The notes beneath the pieces were generated by a model, which searched no databases, was not told the origin of the DNA, and was given only the letters and a program-made list of their open reading frames with translations. Below, piece after piece: positions 25,725-38,700 of a stretch of 64,000 nt of DNA; the stretch's first letter is position 1, and every line of letters starts with the position of its first letter. The DNA is taken from the NCBI RefSeq assembly GCF_037038585.1, contig NC_092522.1, positions 49,327,661 through 49,391,660 of the forward strand, in the 5' to 3' direction. The stretch is from Patagioenas fasciata. Its lineage: Eukaryota > Chordata > Aves > Columbiformes > Columbidae. The translations under genes were made by a program, and so were the position numbers.

Positions 25725-25832
25725 GGAAAAATCTAGTGGAGGAAAAAAAAAAGGAAATTCCTTGGAGGAGAAAAAGGAGGGATTTGAACAGCTGATGGCA
25801 AGCCTCTGAAAAAGAAAAAAAAAAAAAAAACA
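25725..25832 (+). repeat. Purine-rich low-complexity stretch
   Basis: Roughly 100 bases made almost only of A and G, with A10 near 25744 and an A16-17 run near 25815-25831. The polypurine strand is the plus strand. It could be a relic of a retroposed A-tail or a simple-repeat zone; no flanking gene copy was recognised. Confidence 0.6.
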
Positions 25833-28479
25833 ACTGGGAGAGTTAGGCAGCAGATGGACTAACACTGCCTGGGCTTGTGCCAACACATCAGATTGATTTT
25901 AAAGACGAAGCACCCACTGCCTGGGAAAGCAAGCCAGTAGCCCGCAAGTAGGAGTGCTTGCTGGCAGCTGTTCAAACACTAGCTGCTTAACAGTTCACTT
26001 TCAGGGCACCAGGAGTCAGTGAGAAACACTGGGGACTTGGGATATGAAATATGACCAGTGGGGGCTATGGACCAATAAAGGGATTTTTTTTGTACGGAGG
26101 ATTGCATGTAAAATAGTGTCCAGTTGCTCAGGACCTCACAGTGCACAATTAAAGGACCAGAAAAGATCAAAGAACCATCAAGTAAAACTCCTGCCTTCCA
26201 GCATGGTGAGTGCTGACTCTTTCAAGCAAGGGTGTAGGCTTCTCTGGAGTTCAGTTCCAGAGGAGATTTTTTTTTTGCTGGACCTCAGCTGTAGACCTTG
26301 CTGTAGATCAGCTTATGTCCTGAGGTGTGACTGCTGTCCCAAATGACATTAGATGTGTTATGGACATCTACCATAATTTACTCGAACTGAATTTGCAGGG
26401 GTACCTCAGTGATGCATTTGGATATGTACGCTGACAAATACCTCCTTCACCCACACCATCCCTTTCCTTCTACAGAAAATATATGAGCTGGAGTGGCTTA
26501 TTTTTCCCTCCCGCACTTTTCTCAAAATGAAATGAAAAACCCCCTGTTGATGAAATAAAACTGCTGAAATAAACCATGTGAAGACTCTTTGGTAAAATAA
26601 ACATTTTCACAGCAGTTTATTCCATAGATTATATATACATGCATATGTATATGTAATATAGCTTGATGGTCCACCTAATTTATGAAGGCTGTTTCATGGT
26701 TATTCCTCTTAATTTCCCATTATGTATAATTTGGTTCTCTTTTAAGTATGCTGTGCCCTGTTCTTATGGTATACATGGCAAAGTGTTGCAGACAGTGAGC
26801 TGGTGCCAACTCCTGCATCTTGAATTGCCCCTTGAACATAAGCTTATATAAAAGTTAATCAGTTTTTAGGCTGATTGTACAACATGTGCAGTTGTGATTA
26901 GAGTCTATATTTAAGACTTGGCTGCCAAAAAGACTTCAACAGTGATGGGCTTACAAGTATTTCAGCAAAAGGCTGACACAAATGTGGGGTGGGATGGGAG
27001 CGCCACACAATTTATGCTCTGCCCCAAGGAAATGCCACCCTCCACCCTGGCATAGTGTTTCAGAGAAGAGTACTGGAGTTTGTCATCCCACCTCCTTCAC
27101 TGTCCTGGGGTTTCTGATGCAATAGAACTGGGGTGAGAAAACAAGTGTGATGCAGCAGACTTGGCAAAGCCCGGCTGTGGCAAAGGGAAAAGGTGCTGGG
27201 TGGCTGGCAGCAGGGGGTTTTGGGAGCAGAGGTGTGGAAAGGTAGAGGATGAGCAGCATCAGCTGCCAGTTCCCATCGTTAAGGAGCTCCTCTGTTCCCC
27301 CTGCTGTGCTGCAAGTTGTTTGTAGCCAGAGCAGTTCGGAGAAAACCAATATCCAGCTGTCACTCAGAGCTCAGACAGGTTTTATATTGGTGTTTGCAAT
27401 AGTGTGTCTTGACTTTTGAGTAGCTGGGGATCGCTGAAGCCAGAGAACCTGATCGGAGAGGATTTTCAGGCAGATTTTCAGCTCTAAGTTAAGATAGACT
27501 CTTATCTGCCTGCTTAGCTGACAACCACAGGTCTGGAGGCTGGTGAGTTGGCCTTTCACTGCTGGGGCATTTGTTTGGTGTACACCGTACAAATAACATG
27601 ACAGGCTCTGGCAGGCTCTACCAGCTGCTTGGCCATTTATGGTGGTGTGTAAAATAGATGTGGTGGTCCCTAGAAAGCCAGCAGGAATTTGGCACGAGGA
27701 CCCCTGGTCTCAGACAAATATCACTTAAGCGTTCACTAAATGGGCACGTATCCAGATTTATCCAGTTCAATGTGAGGTTCTTCTTCTGGTTCCCAAAAAC
27801 AGCTTCTCATCAACTGAAGCCTTCTCTTGGTCTGCTTTCATACAAGACTGTCCTTAAAGTATCGAACCAAAAGTTACTTCCTCCTGTTACATTCTTCTGT
27901 TGCATCCTGCCAGTTTTACACCACTGACTTGGGTGAAGCAATGCTGGCGTGCAGCTGAGGCAGCCTGATGGTGAGTCTGGTCCTGCATTTGCTTTAATAA
28001 ACTCATATAATGGATTTCTAGAAATGTGAATGTCATGGTAACTGATGGGAAATGCATCAGGTAAGAAATGACAGGTTTCTGACTGATAGCCAGGCATATT
28101 AAATATATGGGTGTTTACTGGCAGGGACAGTTACTGGAACAACACATTTATGATTCATGGAAAATAAATGTAAACATAAAATTATTTTCTTTCACTTTTT
28201 CCTGTCCCTGTCACTGTTACCTACCTGCTTACAGAACAAAAATATTTTCTGGGCAGATTCAGAGGCTGGTAGCATCAAAGTCAACTTGGAGTCATGCCCC
28301 AGCACAGTCCATGGAGTTCCTCTGCATTTACACCAGCATTATAGATGAGCTTCTGGCTCACAAGAGCAATCAAAGCTTATCAACGTGGTTAGAATTTGAA
28401 ATTTCAGATGCTTCCCCTGAATGGTTCGTGAGCAATCTACAGGCTAGGAGTTATTTGCGGAAAGTATCCAGCAGTTAAT
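25833..28479. other. Intergenic sequence without recognised gene
   Basis: No named repeat or supported coding region. A TA-rich stretch of TATATACATGCATATGTATA type lies at about 26630-26655. Confidence 0.5.
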
Positions 28480-28640
28480 TTAAAATCCCATATACATTTG
28501 AGATGTTCATAAGCTACTTGCAGACAATTTGCAAACAGAAAAAGCGGCTAAAATTCATCAAAATAAATGATCTGCCATGAATTATTCATTTGGCTCCCAT
28601 CAGTCATGCCAAGTGTCTCCCTTGTTGGTAGTCTCTGCAA
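28480..28640. other. AT-rich island, candidate conserved non-coding element
   Basis: A block of balanced, non-repetitive AT-rich sequence with GCAAACAG, TAAAATTCATCAAAATAAAT and a near-palindrome ATGAATTATTCAT at about 28578-28590. The texture resembles developmental enhancers. This is a reading of composition only. Confidence 0.3.
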
Positions 28641-31159
28641 AGAAATCAGGGATTGAATTTAGCTTAGAGACAGAAGTATGCTTTCACCCCTAGAGGTGCT
28701 TCTTCAAAGCAGACTAGCGGCATGTAGGTGATGAGAATAAGAAAGCTTCAGCAGCACAAACTGTTCCTGCTCTGTGGATAAACAGCAGATTTTAGCCAGC
28801 AGGGCTGTCAGGCAGGCTGCTTCCACAAGGACGATTTTTGCAAGAACTACCCCGACCACCAAAACAAACCCTGAACTTCAAGGGGAGAGGAAAAGGGAGA
28901 ATTTGGCCTGTTTGTTATAAACAGGAGAGGTATGTTTCAGCCCATCCTAGCAGCAGGCTGAGCATAGCTTTGCCATTTGTGGTGGGAGGGAAGAGTACGG
29001 GTGAAGTTTGGATCGCTGAGGGGAAAAAACCAAAACAAAACCCAACAAAACCAAAAACCCACAACAGGAATCATGACCTGAGAGTGTTTCAGGCACCAGC
29101 ATGTCTTCCCATCCTTGCATATGGAATTCACCTCTGCTCATGAACACACTGCTCTAACTAGCAGAAAGGGGAGAGACAGAATTAAATGACTTAGTGGTGT
29201 TCATGCAACATCTCAGAGACAGAAACTGCAGTGGGAAGGCTCTGTACCACTTAGTTAATATAGTGGCAACCATATCCAGGTGCAGCTTTTTTTGAGGAAC
29301 AAAGGTCGCTAATTGAAGGGAAAGGACCTCATTCACTGCTGTTTAGCTCAGGTTGACAGCAGATGAAATATAGCTGACAACGGCTGCATTTTGATAAATA
29401 GCAGTGGCATAGCACAGATAAGAATACTAAGAGTTAATAAACTGTCTTACATCAGGGAGAGAAAAAAAAACAACTTAGTTGGATTCAAAGGCAATACATG
29501 TAGCAGCATAAGCCCTCAACACTCAATAGGCCCTCCTATGAGACTCTTATAACCTGAATTTAGTTGCAGCATGGACGTATTATCCCCATTTTTTTCAATA
29601 AAGGCATTGCCATGGCTGCATGTGCAGTGACAAGCCAGACCTAACTCTCCAAAGCCTCAGCCCAGTGCCTGAGGTGCTAGGTTACAGCTTTTACTCTTCA
29701 GAAAATGGAAATAAACAGGGCATAATAGAGCTTAGTGAACTAAAATGCCACATAGCTGAAAGAGGGGCATCTAGCAGCAAAACTGATAAGAATGTATGTT
29801 GAAGCAATCTCTTCGCACTTCAATTTACATCTTGCGCTTTGCCGTGAGCCCTATACTTGAGAACCACTCAGCGACATCTAATTTAGATAAGTGTACCTGT
29901 CATCTTTGTCCTGTTGCTTCTAACATTGGTATAACACAGATGGCTTGCTGGGAGTGAGTGAGAGGGGCTGGTCTTCTGGGGGAAAGACCTGGGGCTGCTG
30001 GCAGCTGGCCACCTACCTCCATGTAGTGGGCAGTTTCTCATTTGAGTCCTGGTTTGGAAAGGAAGAGTCTTGTACGTCTCCAGGAGAGAACAGCCAGGGT
30101 CTCTGAGAGAGGTCATGTGGACAAAATGCTGATTTCTTTTTCAGTGGTCTTGCTTTCCTTGCAGCAGATTAGGAACAGGCTCATCAGGCAGGTAGCTGTA
30201 TTTGAGTTAATTTCTCCTCTATTTTAAGCTTTTATTTCAGTCTATTTGACCTAAAAATTAATTCTGATGTACCACATACCAAATAACATGTTTTATTTTA
30301 CAGTATATTCACACAACTTAAGAAACTCTCATCGCTGACCTAAGGCAAGCTGGAAGAGGGGGTTCAACAGGATGCTGGTGAGCTGGTGACCCAGTGTCAT
30401 GAGAGGGGAAGGCAGCTCATGTCTGTAGCGGGGCTAGATTAAGAGCCTGCCCCTGCCTGCCCTGGCACACCACTGCATTCCAGAAAGGCTCCCTGGCCCT
30501 GGGGTGAGGTGCAGGTAGCAGTCTGGCTGAGACAAGAGGATGCAGCAGAAATAGAGGAGCAAACCCCAAGACACAGCTCAGCTTGGGCTTCAGTGTGTGT
30601 CTAACATGTTCATTTTTTAAGATTGCCAAAAACTGTGCAGGAAGGGAGTGTTCAAAGCGGTGTGGCTGGACCAAGCCACAGGCCTGGTTTACATGTGAGG
30701 AGACTTGTTTCCTGTGCTCTGCTTAGACTGTTGCCACAGTGAAGGCATCAGCCAGGGTAGTTACGTGGTGTGCACAGGACCTGCTGTGGGCCCAGCCCAG
30801 ACCTTACTTTTGTTGGTTTCTACAGCTGCCTCAGTGCCTCAACTGCCTGGGAAACCCCACCAGGAGCATCACTGCCTTCCCATGACATTCCAGGTTCAGC
30901 CCTGACCGAGATAGGTAAACCCTGACCTGTCCCCTGCCTCCTCTTAAGGTCTCTGCCTCAAAAGGGTTCTGAAATTGGATATGGCAGCTCTTTCCCTCTT
31001 CTTGGTCTAGGTGACCCTCTTCCATGTCACCTCCCCAGATTCACATCCTCTTGCCAAAAATCTGTTATCATCTGGGAGGGCAAGTCAGTCCCAAGAAGAG
31101 CCCAAGTCCCACTTGGAGGCTGTGTCTGTCCCGCATGGTGGAGGGAGGGAAGGCAGACA
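28641..31159. other. Intergenic sequence without recognised gene
   Basis: Nothing supported. An A/C-rich low-complexity stretch (CCAAAACAAAACCCAACAAA type) lies at about 29028-29063, and an A9-10 run near 29462. Confidence 0.5.
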
Positions 31160-31480
31160 GGCCTAGATGAAGTGGCCCTGTTGACACCCCAGTACCCCCA
31201 GGCAGTTGGGGGCCATGGGGGCCTCCAGGGTGATGTTGGGGGAAGCGGGAGCAGAGCAAGGTGGGTTTTCTCAGCAAGGATCTGCTGCTGTCCTCCCTGG
31301 TGCCTCCTGTGTTGGGTGGGGCAATCCTGCGACCCAGGCGGTGCTCCTGGGCCACTGAGAGGAGACACCACCCCCTGCAAAAAGTTTTCAACCCCAAAAT
31401 CTGGGGCAGTGCTCTCACATGGCAGCTGGTGGCGAAGGGCTGGGGGACGCTGGAGGCTCGGTGCTGCTAAATTGCTTTGC
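31160..31480. other. GC-rich, G-run-rich patch
   Basis: A locally GC-rich stretch in an otherwise moderate-GC region. Overlapping open frames of about 70-117 codons occur on both strands, as expected where stop codons are rare. CpG dinucleotides are few, so it is not a CpG island. It contains the G-quadruplex motif at 31208-31242. Confidence 0.5.
31208..31242 (+). repeat. G-quadruplex motif
   Basis: Four G-runs (31208-31212, 31217-31221, 31228-31230, 31238-31242) with loops of 4, 6 and 7 bases satisfy the G3+N1-7 rule; a fifth run lies at 31247-31249. Longer loops make it a weaker candidate than the one at 11647. Confidence 0.65.
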
Positions 31481-34400
31481 TATTAATGATACAGACTCTG
31501 TTACCTCATGTTTCATTTTAAATACGTTTGCCTGCAGATAGCAGTTTTGCAGTCTTTCTTACATTGCCATAGAAACAATCTTTTGCGTTCCTCTATTTGT
31601 TGTGCATTTTTGTTAAAGGCTCTTTCTTCTTTGCTTATCCACTCCATCTTTTCATTTGCTGCCGCTCTCTTTGTTATGTTCTTCCAATTCCCTTGCCTTC
31701 TAGCTTGCTGAGCTACAGCTAAATATTTTTCTTGGTAAAGATACCCAGCTCACAGCCTCTACCTGTATAGCTGTCAGAATCCACCCACGATATGGCACGT
31801 GGATAAGGAAACTGGCCGAAGTGTGTGTGAGCGCACATGTGCCTATGTCCACAAGTGCTGGGATTAGGAGAGGAGAAGGAGATGGGAAGAAATGTGATAA
31901 TCTGGTATCAGATTGGTTGCCTTTGACAGTAATGACACCAATTTTAACCTCTGCGTTATGACCATGGAATGAGGCTGCCCATCAGAGGGGACTGTGGGAT
32001 TCCAAGGGGTTTCTTGCCTGGTTCATTTACACCAGGAAGAAGCATTGCTTGAAACTTCTGTGCTCCATGTGATTATAAGAAGGCAAAAGTCTTCCTGGAC
32101 ATGCTGATTGGAGAGAGAGATTTTATGATGAATCACTCTCCCAGGTGGATTGTATTTGATTGTTTGCTTTAGAAGAGAAAAGGAATAAAAAGGAAGATGT
32201 TTAGGGCTTCTCTGATAGCAAAGGGTGACTTTTGCTATCACCCACATTATATCTTGTTTCCCTTCTCCTTTGCTGCCTTTGGCAGGAAGTACCCAAGAAG
32301 AAATAAGAGCCATTCATGAAAAAAAAGAAAAAAAGCAAGTATATTCAGTGACTGCTCACATGTAAACAAATGCATCTTTTTCCCCCCTATTCCTCATGGG
32401 AGGCTGCTCTACTGCTGGCAAAGGGACAGGCACTGATGCAACCAACATCTCCTCACATTGCAAGTGCTGGGCAGAACTGGGGACAGAGTCCTCTCTCCTT
32501 GAACACAGGGCAGGGCTTTGTGTGCTGGGATGGGTGCTTTTCCTGAGCTGGCTGGAGCATCTCCCAGCAGTGGCTGCAGGACGCAGGAGAACATTTTGTC
32601 CAGCCTCTGTTGTGCTGTGCAGTGGGTGAGAGAATGGAAGGTATCACCTGGGCCTCATATTACCACTATCTGTTCTCCTTTTGTTATAATCTTGTGTTCA
32701 TGAGAAGGGTTAACTGCTTTGAACTAACTTCTCAGTGAAACCTCTTCTCATTTAAATTCCCCTTCCTCAGGGACTCAGCTATTCTGTATGTCCAGACAGT
32801 GAAACTGCGATAGATAAGTGGCTAGAGTGTATAGGAATCCTAAAGTCCTGCTTGTCTTGTGTGACAGCAGGACAAACAAAACCAGAATTTCTCCTCAAAA
32901 CAGAGCAGAAGAAGCAGGATTAGCAGTTGTAAGAGTATTTAGATTCAACACCAGGAAGCCACATGCAGAACAGATTCAGTTCTTTCCCTTGCCTTTAATG
33001 AATCCTTTAGGGGCACCAAGTGCTGCAATGGTGTGGATGGATGGAGAGGACAAACAGGGGAAAGCAGGACAGGATTTAACTTGATTCTTCCCACCCTTCA
33101 AAGTCTTCTATTGAGGGGTCCTATCAGGAGAGTTTTTGATTCTTGTTTTGTATGGATATCCCGGGCTTCTCTTCACTTTTTCCCTTAAAGCCGCCATGCA
33201 CTGAAATCTGTTTGTAGTACATAGTTACCAAGATCAACTGTAACAGTAATAGCACGTGGCAGTCTTCTCTCTTCTGAATCAATTTGTACCATGTATGAGT
33301 CTAGTTCTGTCAGATGAAGTGAACTGTGACAGTGTCTGTCCATCCATCAGGACAAATCAAGCTGTTCATACATTTACTCCAAGGACATCTTGCTGCATTT
33401 AAGATTTTTTTTTTCCTGTGGCAGAGTTTCCCTGTTTTGTAATGCCAAATGTAAAAATTGTGGGGTCCTTCAATATTGTGAGAACTGCATTAACCATGTT
33501 GGTGTCATTTAAACACTTGTACTTCTTGCGTTTGGCTTCCCTCCAGTGTTGTTTTCTTTTTCACATTGTAAAAAATTTATTTCATGTACGGGGACCTCCT
33601 TTCCCCATGTCATGTATTGATGTCATGCACAAACCCACAGCTGACCCATAAAGATGCTCCAAGCGCTGTTAGCTAATGGCAGCTATTAGTGCTGCTGGTC
33701 TACTGGTGTGGAAGAGCAGGGTTTTTTTTAGGATAGAAACGGACATTTTTTCAGCCTGGTGATGATGCAGCGCAAGTTCATTGTTTGAAATGATTTACAG
33801 TGCAGGAAAAGTGAGAGAGGCTCCAGAACTTTTGCTCAGAGGGTTGCAAACATGTGTTAGTGCTAGAGCAGAGCACCTTTGACCTTCCTGGGAGAGTGGG
33901 GCCAGCTGCGAGCTGCTGCTGCATGTGGTGAGATTTCAGTATTTCCTTGGCAATAAAAGTCAGTACATCCACAGCAGAACTTGGTATTTCTAAGGATATG
34001 TCCAAAGGCTACACTCCACGGTATGAATAACTCAATTTGAAGTGGCAGATGCCCAGGTGGTTTTTGTGTAAGAACATAATTTCTCTACTGTGGAAGCTTA
34101 TGATGCTTGTTCCGACATCCTGAATCCATAAAACTCTTCATCACCTCAGCTGCAGCTATTGATACTTTCCATTTCCTAAATTATTTTTCTCCCTTATCCT
34201 CTCTGGAGACTTAATTAGACAAGGAGCAGCTATATGAAGGATCAATGACAGACTTTGAGCAAGTGATACTTCCATGTGGCAGCACAGCAGCTCTCAGCGC
34301 TTTTGTGACTGTTATGGAAGCATCCTGACTGACACCGACTTCCAATTCCATTGCGCTGGGGTCCTCTAGAGCACGGTGGTCCTGCCAACAGGTTTATTGA

Positions 34401-35567
34401 TATGGTGAACTACAATTTTCTCCAGCTTTATGCATCCTCCCCACTGTGGCAGTGGTGAATGGGGCCATGCCCAGTAAGGTGGGTTGCTGCAGGTTGCTGC
34501 TGTTTACTGCTATCATATCCACCCAAAAATTGCAAAGATCTGTCTTTACTCAGCAGCCAAATAGGTTTGACTGGACAGAAGGGAGCACAATAAATCCCTT
34601 TGGTGAGTCCCTGGAGGGTGGATGAAAGGTCGTGGTTCAAGTCTTACACCACAGTTTTGTTTTCACACTGCTTTGGCTATGTCAGGGAAACTGTAGGGAG
34701 TTGTTGCTCTTTCAGAGGTAAGCAACATTTTGGTTGCAGAGTAAACAGAGAGCCCTTTTGTAGCTCCCTGCTGAAGAAGTGGCTCTGCTGGAGAGGAAAG
34801 GGATTACCTCAGTTTTTAGGTGAACTTTTTTTTGTGAAAGAGGTTCCATTGCTCAGGCCAAAGATGCTACCCGACACACAGCAATGATGCCTTCACCTTC
34901 CTTGATGGAACCAGCCCTGTAACTGAGTGAAGCCTTTCCTTCTCTGAGTAAACTTAGTGGGGTTGCTGTGGACCTCTTGGAAACAGTGACTGTGGTCTGG
35001 GTTTTTAGGTGGCCAATAATGCAGAGAAGATCACATGTGCTGTTAAGTACTGCAATGTGTAGAGAGAGACTCTAGGCTTAATCTCTTACTTGCACTTATT
35101 TAGAATGTTCCCCTCTAACTAAGCAATAAGCTGTGGTAAGTCACCCTTTTATACCCTGATGCTTTAGTTAAAATGTTTCATTAAACAGTTCAAATGGAAT
35201 GTCTGGAAAAGTTTACAGCTCCTGCAAATTCTCCTCTGCTATTGGAAAAGTCATGTAAACAAGCATCACTTTATTATATGCATTGTTCCGATAATGCCCT
35301 GTCCAAATGGGAAAGACTCGAGTCAAAGCAATTTAGTCCTTGTTTCAGTGTAGTTTCTCTTCTGCCCAACTTTACTGGGGGAAAAATACAAGACACCCTG
35401 AAAATATGTTTGTGTGAAAAATGGCAGCAGCTTGCATGCTGTGTGGTCTCAGGAATCCTTCTGAATGACATATTTAAAACCAGTTGCAGTGCACACATCA
35501 TCTCCAGGGCTGACTTGGCCCCTGAAATTTCTGTGCTGATGCCTAGACACAAAATGTTTTATGATGA
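31481..35567. other. Intergenic sequence without recognised gene
   Basis: No named repeat or supported coding region. The open frame at 35194-35589 (131 codons) runs into the CR1 copy at its end and has no recognisable domain. Confidence 0.5.
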
Positions 35568-35744
35568 GGGTGGTGAAACACCGGCCTAGGTTGCCTCATC
35601 CCTGGAGATATTCAAGGCCAGGCTGGATGGGGCTCTGAGCAACCTGATCTAGTTGAAAATGTCTCTGCTCATTGCAGGGGGTTGCACCAGATGATCTTTG
35701 AAGCTCCCTTCCAACCCAAACTACTCTGTGATTCTTTGATTCTG
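35568..35744 (+). mobile_element. CR1 LINE 3' fragment, plus orientation
   Basis: Typical CR1 3'-end words appear in order: CATCCCTGGAGATATTCAAG, GCTGGATGGGGCTCTGAGCA, ACCTGATCTAGTTGAAAATG and CTCATTGCAGGGGGTTG, ending in CTGTGATTCTTTGATTCTG. About 177 bases, 5'-truncated, with a short internal deletion after GGCCTAGGTTGCC relative to the usual CR1 sequence. Fairly well preserved. Confidence 0.93.
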
Positions 35745-38700
35745 TTGTTCCAGGCTGTGGTTGGAGTGCTGGCAGTGTGGGGGTCCATCAGTACTCCAAC
35801 ACGGTGCAAGGCAACCAGAGTCTGAATTGCCTTCCAGTGGTTTCGGTGCTGCAGCCTCCAGCAGGGCTGCTGCCTCCAGCAGGGTCATTCCAAATTCACC
35901 TTGACTTACAAGGTGTTTCAGGCCCATAGTTTGGGTCTGTGTATTCAGTGAGAGCCAAAGTTAACCCCGTAAGGTAAAAAAATAAGGGAGTTTATCTTTG
36001 CATGAAAGTTTGTAGGTAAGGTGATTTATAATCACAAAAATTTGTGTCCCTGTTACATTCCTTCTTTCCTCCCATTTCTAATGGATTTAGGCAGTCATTC
36101 TTCTCTGTTTCTGCCTCATGGGCAAGGCTGGGTGGATCTTCCTGGGACTGTGGACACACTGGTGCACTGCAATTCATTGCAGTTACTTTTAGGGGTTTTG
36201 ATTGTACAAAGCTCAAATCCTGTCTGATGATTGGCCTGAGCTCTTCACAGCAGAACTGTCAGGTGGGGAAGGTCCTTCATCCCAAATGGTGCTGTTTGGT
36301 CTGATGCATTGACTTTAGGGTAGCCCTTGTATCAACTTGCACCTCCAGTGGGGGATGCTTTAGCACATCTCCTGTGAAGCTGTGCTGAGACAGCAGGACC
36401 TGTGCCTGGACCAAAGGCACAGATCCTTCACTGAATGTCAAGGGAAGGCAAAAGGCTTCAGCAAGCATGACTCTCAGTCATCTGAACTGTAAAAACTTGC
36501 AGGCAGTTTCATGGTGGTGCCTTGGACTCTGTCCCCATCTCTTCTATTTGTTTTTCTCAATGACCTTGCATGAATCACTCAGCTATCTGGGTCCTCAAGT
36601 GACCCTCCTGTAAGAGCAGCAACAATCTGACCCTTCAAGGATGGTGTCTTGGCACTGCAGCTGGGAGCCTCTGGTGTGCCCCATTCTACACACGTGCCCT
36701 GTTTCCTATAGATGACTAGGCAAAACTCTTCCAAAAGACAGTGTGAGAACCTGTTTCTGTGTCTTTGATCTTTGAAACAGGAGAAAGAGAACCAGGTGTT
36801 GTATTGCATGGGGTACTCTGAATTCTCTAGATTGTTTTGGGCAGGGAAGGAGAAAAATGAGATCAAGGCAATTACTTGAAGGCGAGTCAGGCTCAGACTA
36901 TAACTGTGCTATGTTTAAAATATTTAATTCCACAGTATGAGTCACTATGACTAGGCTGCTCTTGACCTGGGTAACCTGTGTGAATATTGCACAAAAGGCC
37001 CTCTCATTTTGTCACTATAAATAAAATCTGTGATTATTCATAGTGAATGATGAGTTTCTGTTACCATAAGCAGCCTTACAAGAGCATTATGCTCCAAGAT
37101 GGGGCTGTGTTCAGAGAGCTTGTGGGTCATCTGGAGCTGCCTTCATGGATGACCAGCTTGAAAGGGGCAGCTCTTCTGCCTTTGAGCCTTTCTGTCCCTG
37201 CCTGGCAGAAGGAGAAGCCTGCACCAATTAAAAATCGAAAACACAGAAAATACTTGACTGTGAAAGAATTGTGCGATGATTTAAAAAACAACAGAAGAAG
37301 AGAGGAAGTGAAAGGAACTAAACATAGGGAAAGGGAAAAAAGAAACAGAAGAGTCCCCCCAGGCTAATTTTCATTATTGGCTGCTGTTTTATGGCACCAT
37401 CCCCTCCTGCTCCATGTGTTGTAATTGGGTTGCCTCATGCTACATGCGTCCTAAAGGGACATGGCTATTATTTGTTGCATAACTAGGAAGTCTGTGCAAG
37501 GACCTGTGTTTGCAGTGAGTCCTGCGATGCCATCTGACCCTGCCTGTGACCAGTCCCACACCAAAACTACCTGTGATCCTGGCCTGTCCTACACAGCCTT
37601 CTCCCTCCTCTGTGGAGTAGATAAATGCTCAGTGGATGGCACTGGGTGCCTCTGCAGGGACAGGAGTTAGCAGAGGTGCACTCATCATGTGCTTGAGGGG
37701 GAGATTTCAGTAAGCCCCATGGTGATGTGAGCTGTTGCCTCTGTTGGTGGTTGTGTGGACAAGGCTCAGGAGCAGCTCCAGGCAGTGGCAGATGAGGATG
37801 TGTGAGGTTCTATGCCCTAAAAGAGGAGGCAACGCCTTGAACGTGGAAGGGAAGAGCAAAAGGGCTGGTGTGCTGATCAGACACCGGGGCAGGGGGCTAT
37901 TTGGGTATGTCAGAGCAGTCCTTTCTAGTGTTTTATTCCTGTATTTACTGATAATTAAGAATTATGAAAGGAAAAGGCAATTAGATACTTAGAGTCAACT
38001 GTGTCCTCTTGATTTTTGCTTGAGTTGTGGCACAGAAAGACAGTCCTTAATTAGCTCTGTGACCATCAGGGGAGCAGCACAGATCAGTTCCCTGCCCTTA
38101 CCCTGAGAGACACAGGAGAGAGACGTCCCTGCCCTGCAAGAGGTGTCAGCTGAGAGCAGTTACAGATAGAGAGATGCTTAGTGGTTGGATTATGGTGCTT
38201 GTGTTGCAGCTTGACTGGGACGGAGACATTTTTCATGTTGGTGTAAGCTTTAATAGTGTTTAGACAGGGGAGTCACTCATCCTTCAACACAAACTTCTAT
38301 TCTCTGCTGCATACTTTGCTCTGCATCAAGCCTTCCCCCCAGCCCCCGTGCTGAAGAGAGGGGCTGTTCCCACCACTGCATCCGATCTACCTCATCCTTT
38401 TGTCCCACAAACTACACGGATGCCCCCTTGGCCCTGTGACTTAGTTGTCTGTGTAAGTCAGTCTATCAGATATCTCAGCTGCTTAACTTGATCTTCACAC
38501 TACATCCTCACACAGATGGTAAACCCTGTGGCAGACAGAGAGGTCTTTCTTCGTTAATTACTTTGCTCTTCAAGTCCTTTACTGCAAACATCTCTGTCTC
38601 CAGACCATGTAAGCATACATTGTTGGCTCATTTTATGGCTGGGAAAATTAAGTCCATGGGGTGATCAGCAGAGTTTAAATAGAAAGAGACAGATGTTAAA

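Noticed and set aside
25815..25831. A16 run as the tail of a processed pseudogene
   Set aside because: Upstream sequence is low-complexity purine tract and shows no similarity to a known mRNA.
26630..26655. TATA/CATATG-rich stretch as promoter or origin
   Set aside because: Simple AT-rich low complexity; a similar word occurs near 58764 and neither has supporting context.
34620..34660. TGGTTCAAGTCTTAC resembling a tRNA B box
   Set aside because: No matching A box, acceptor stem or cloverleaf could be formed around it.
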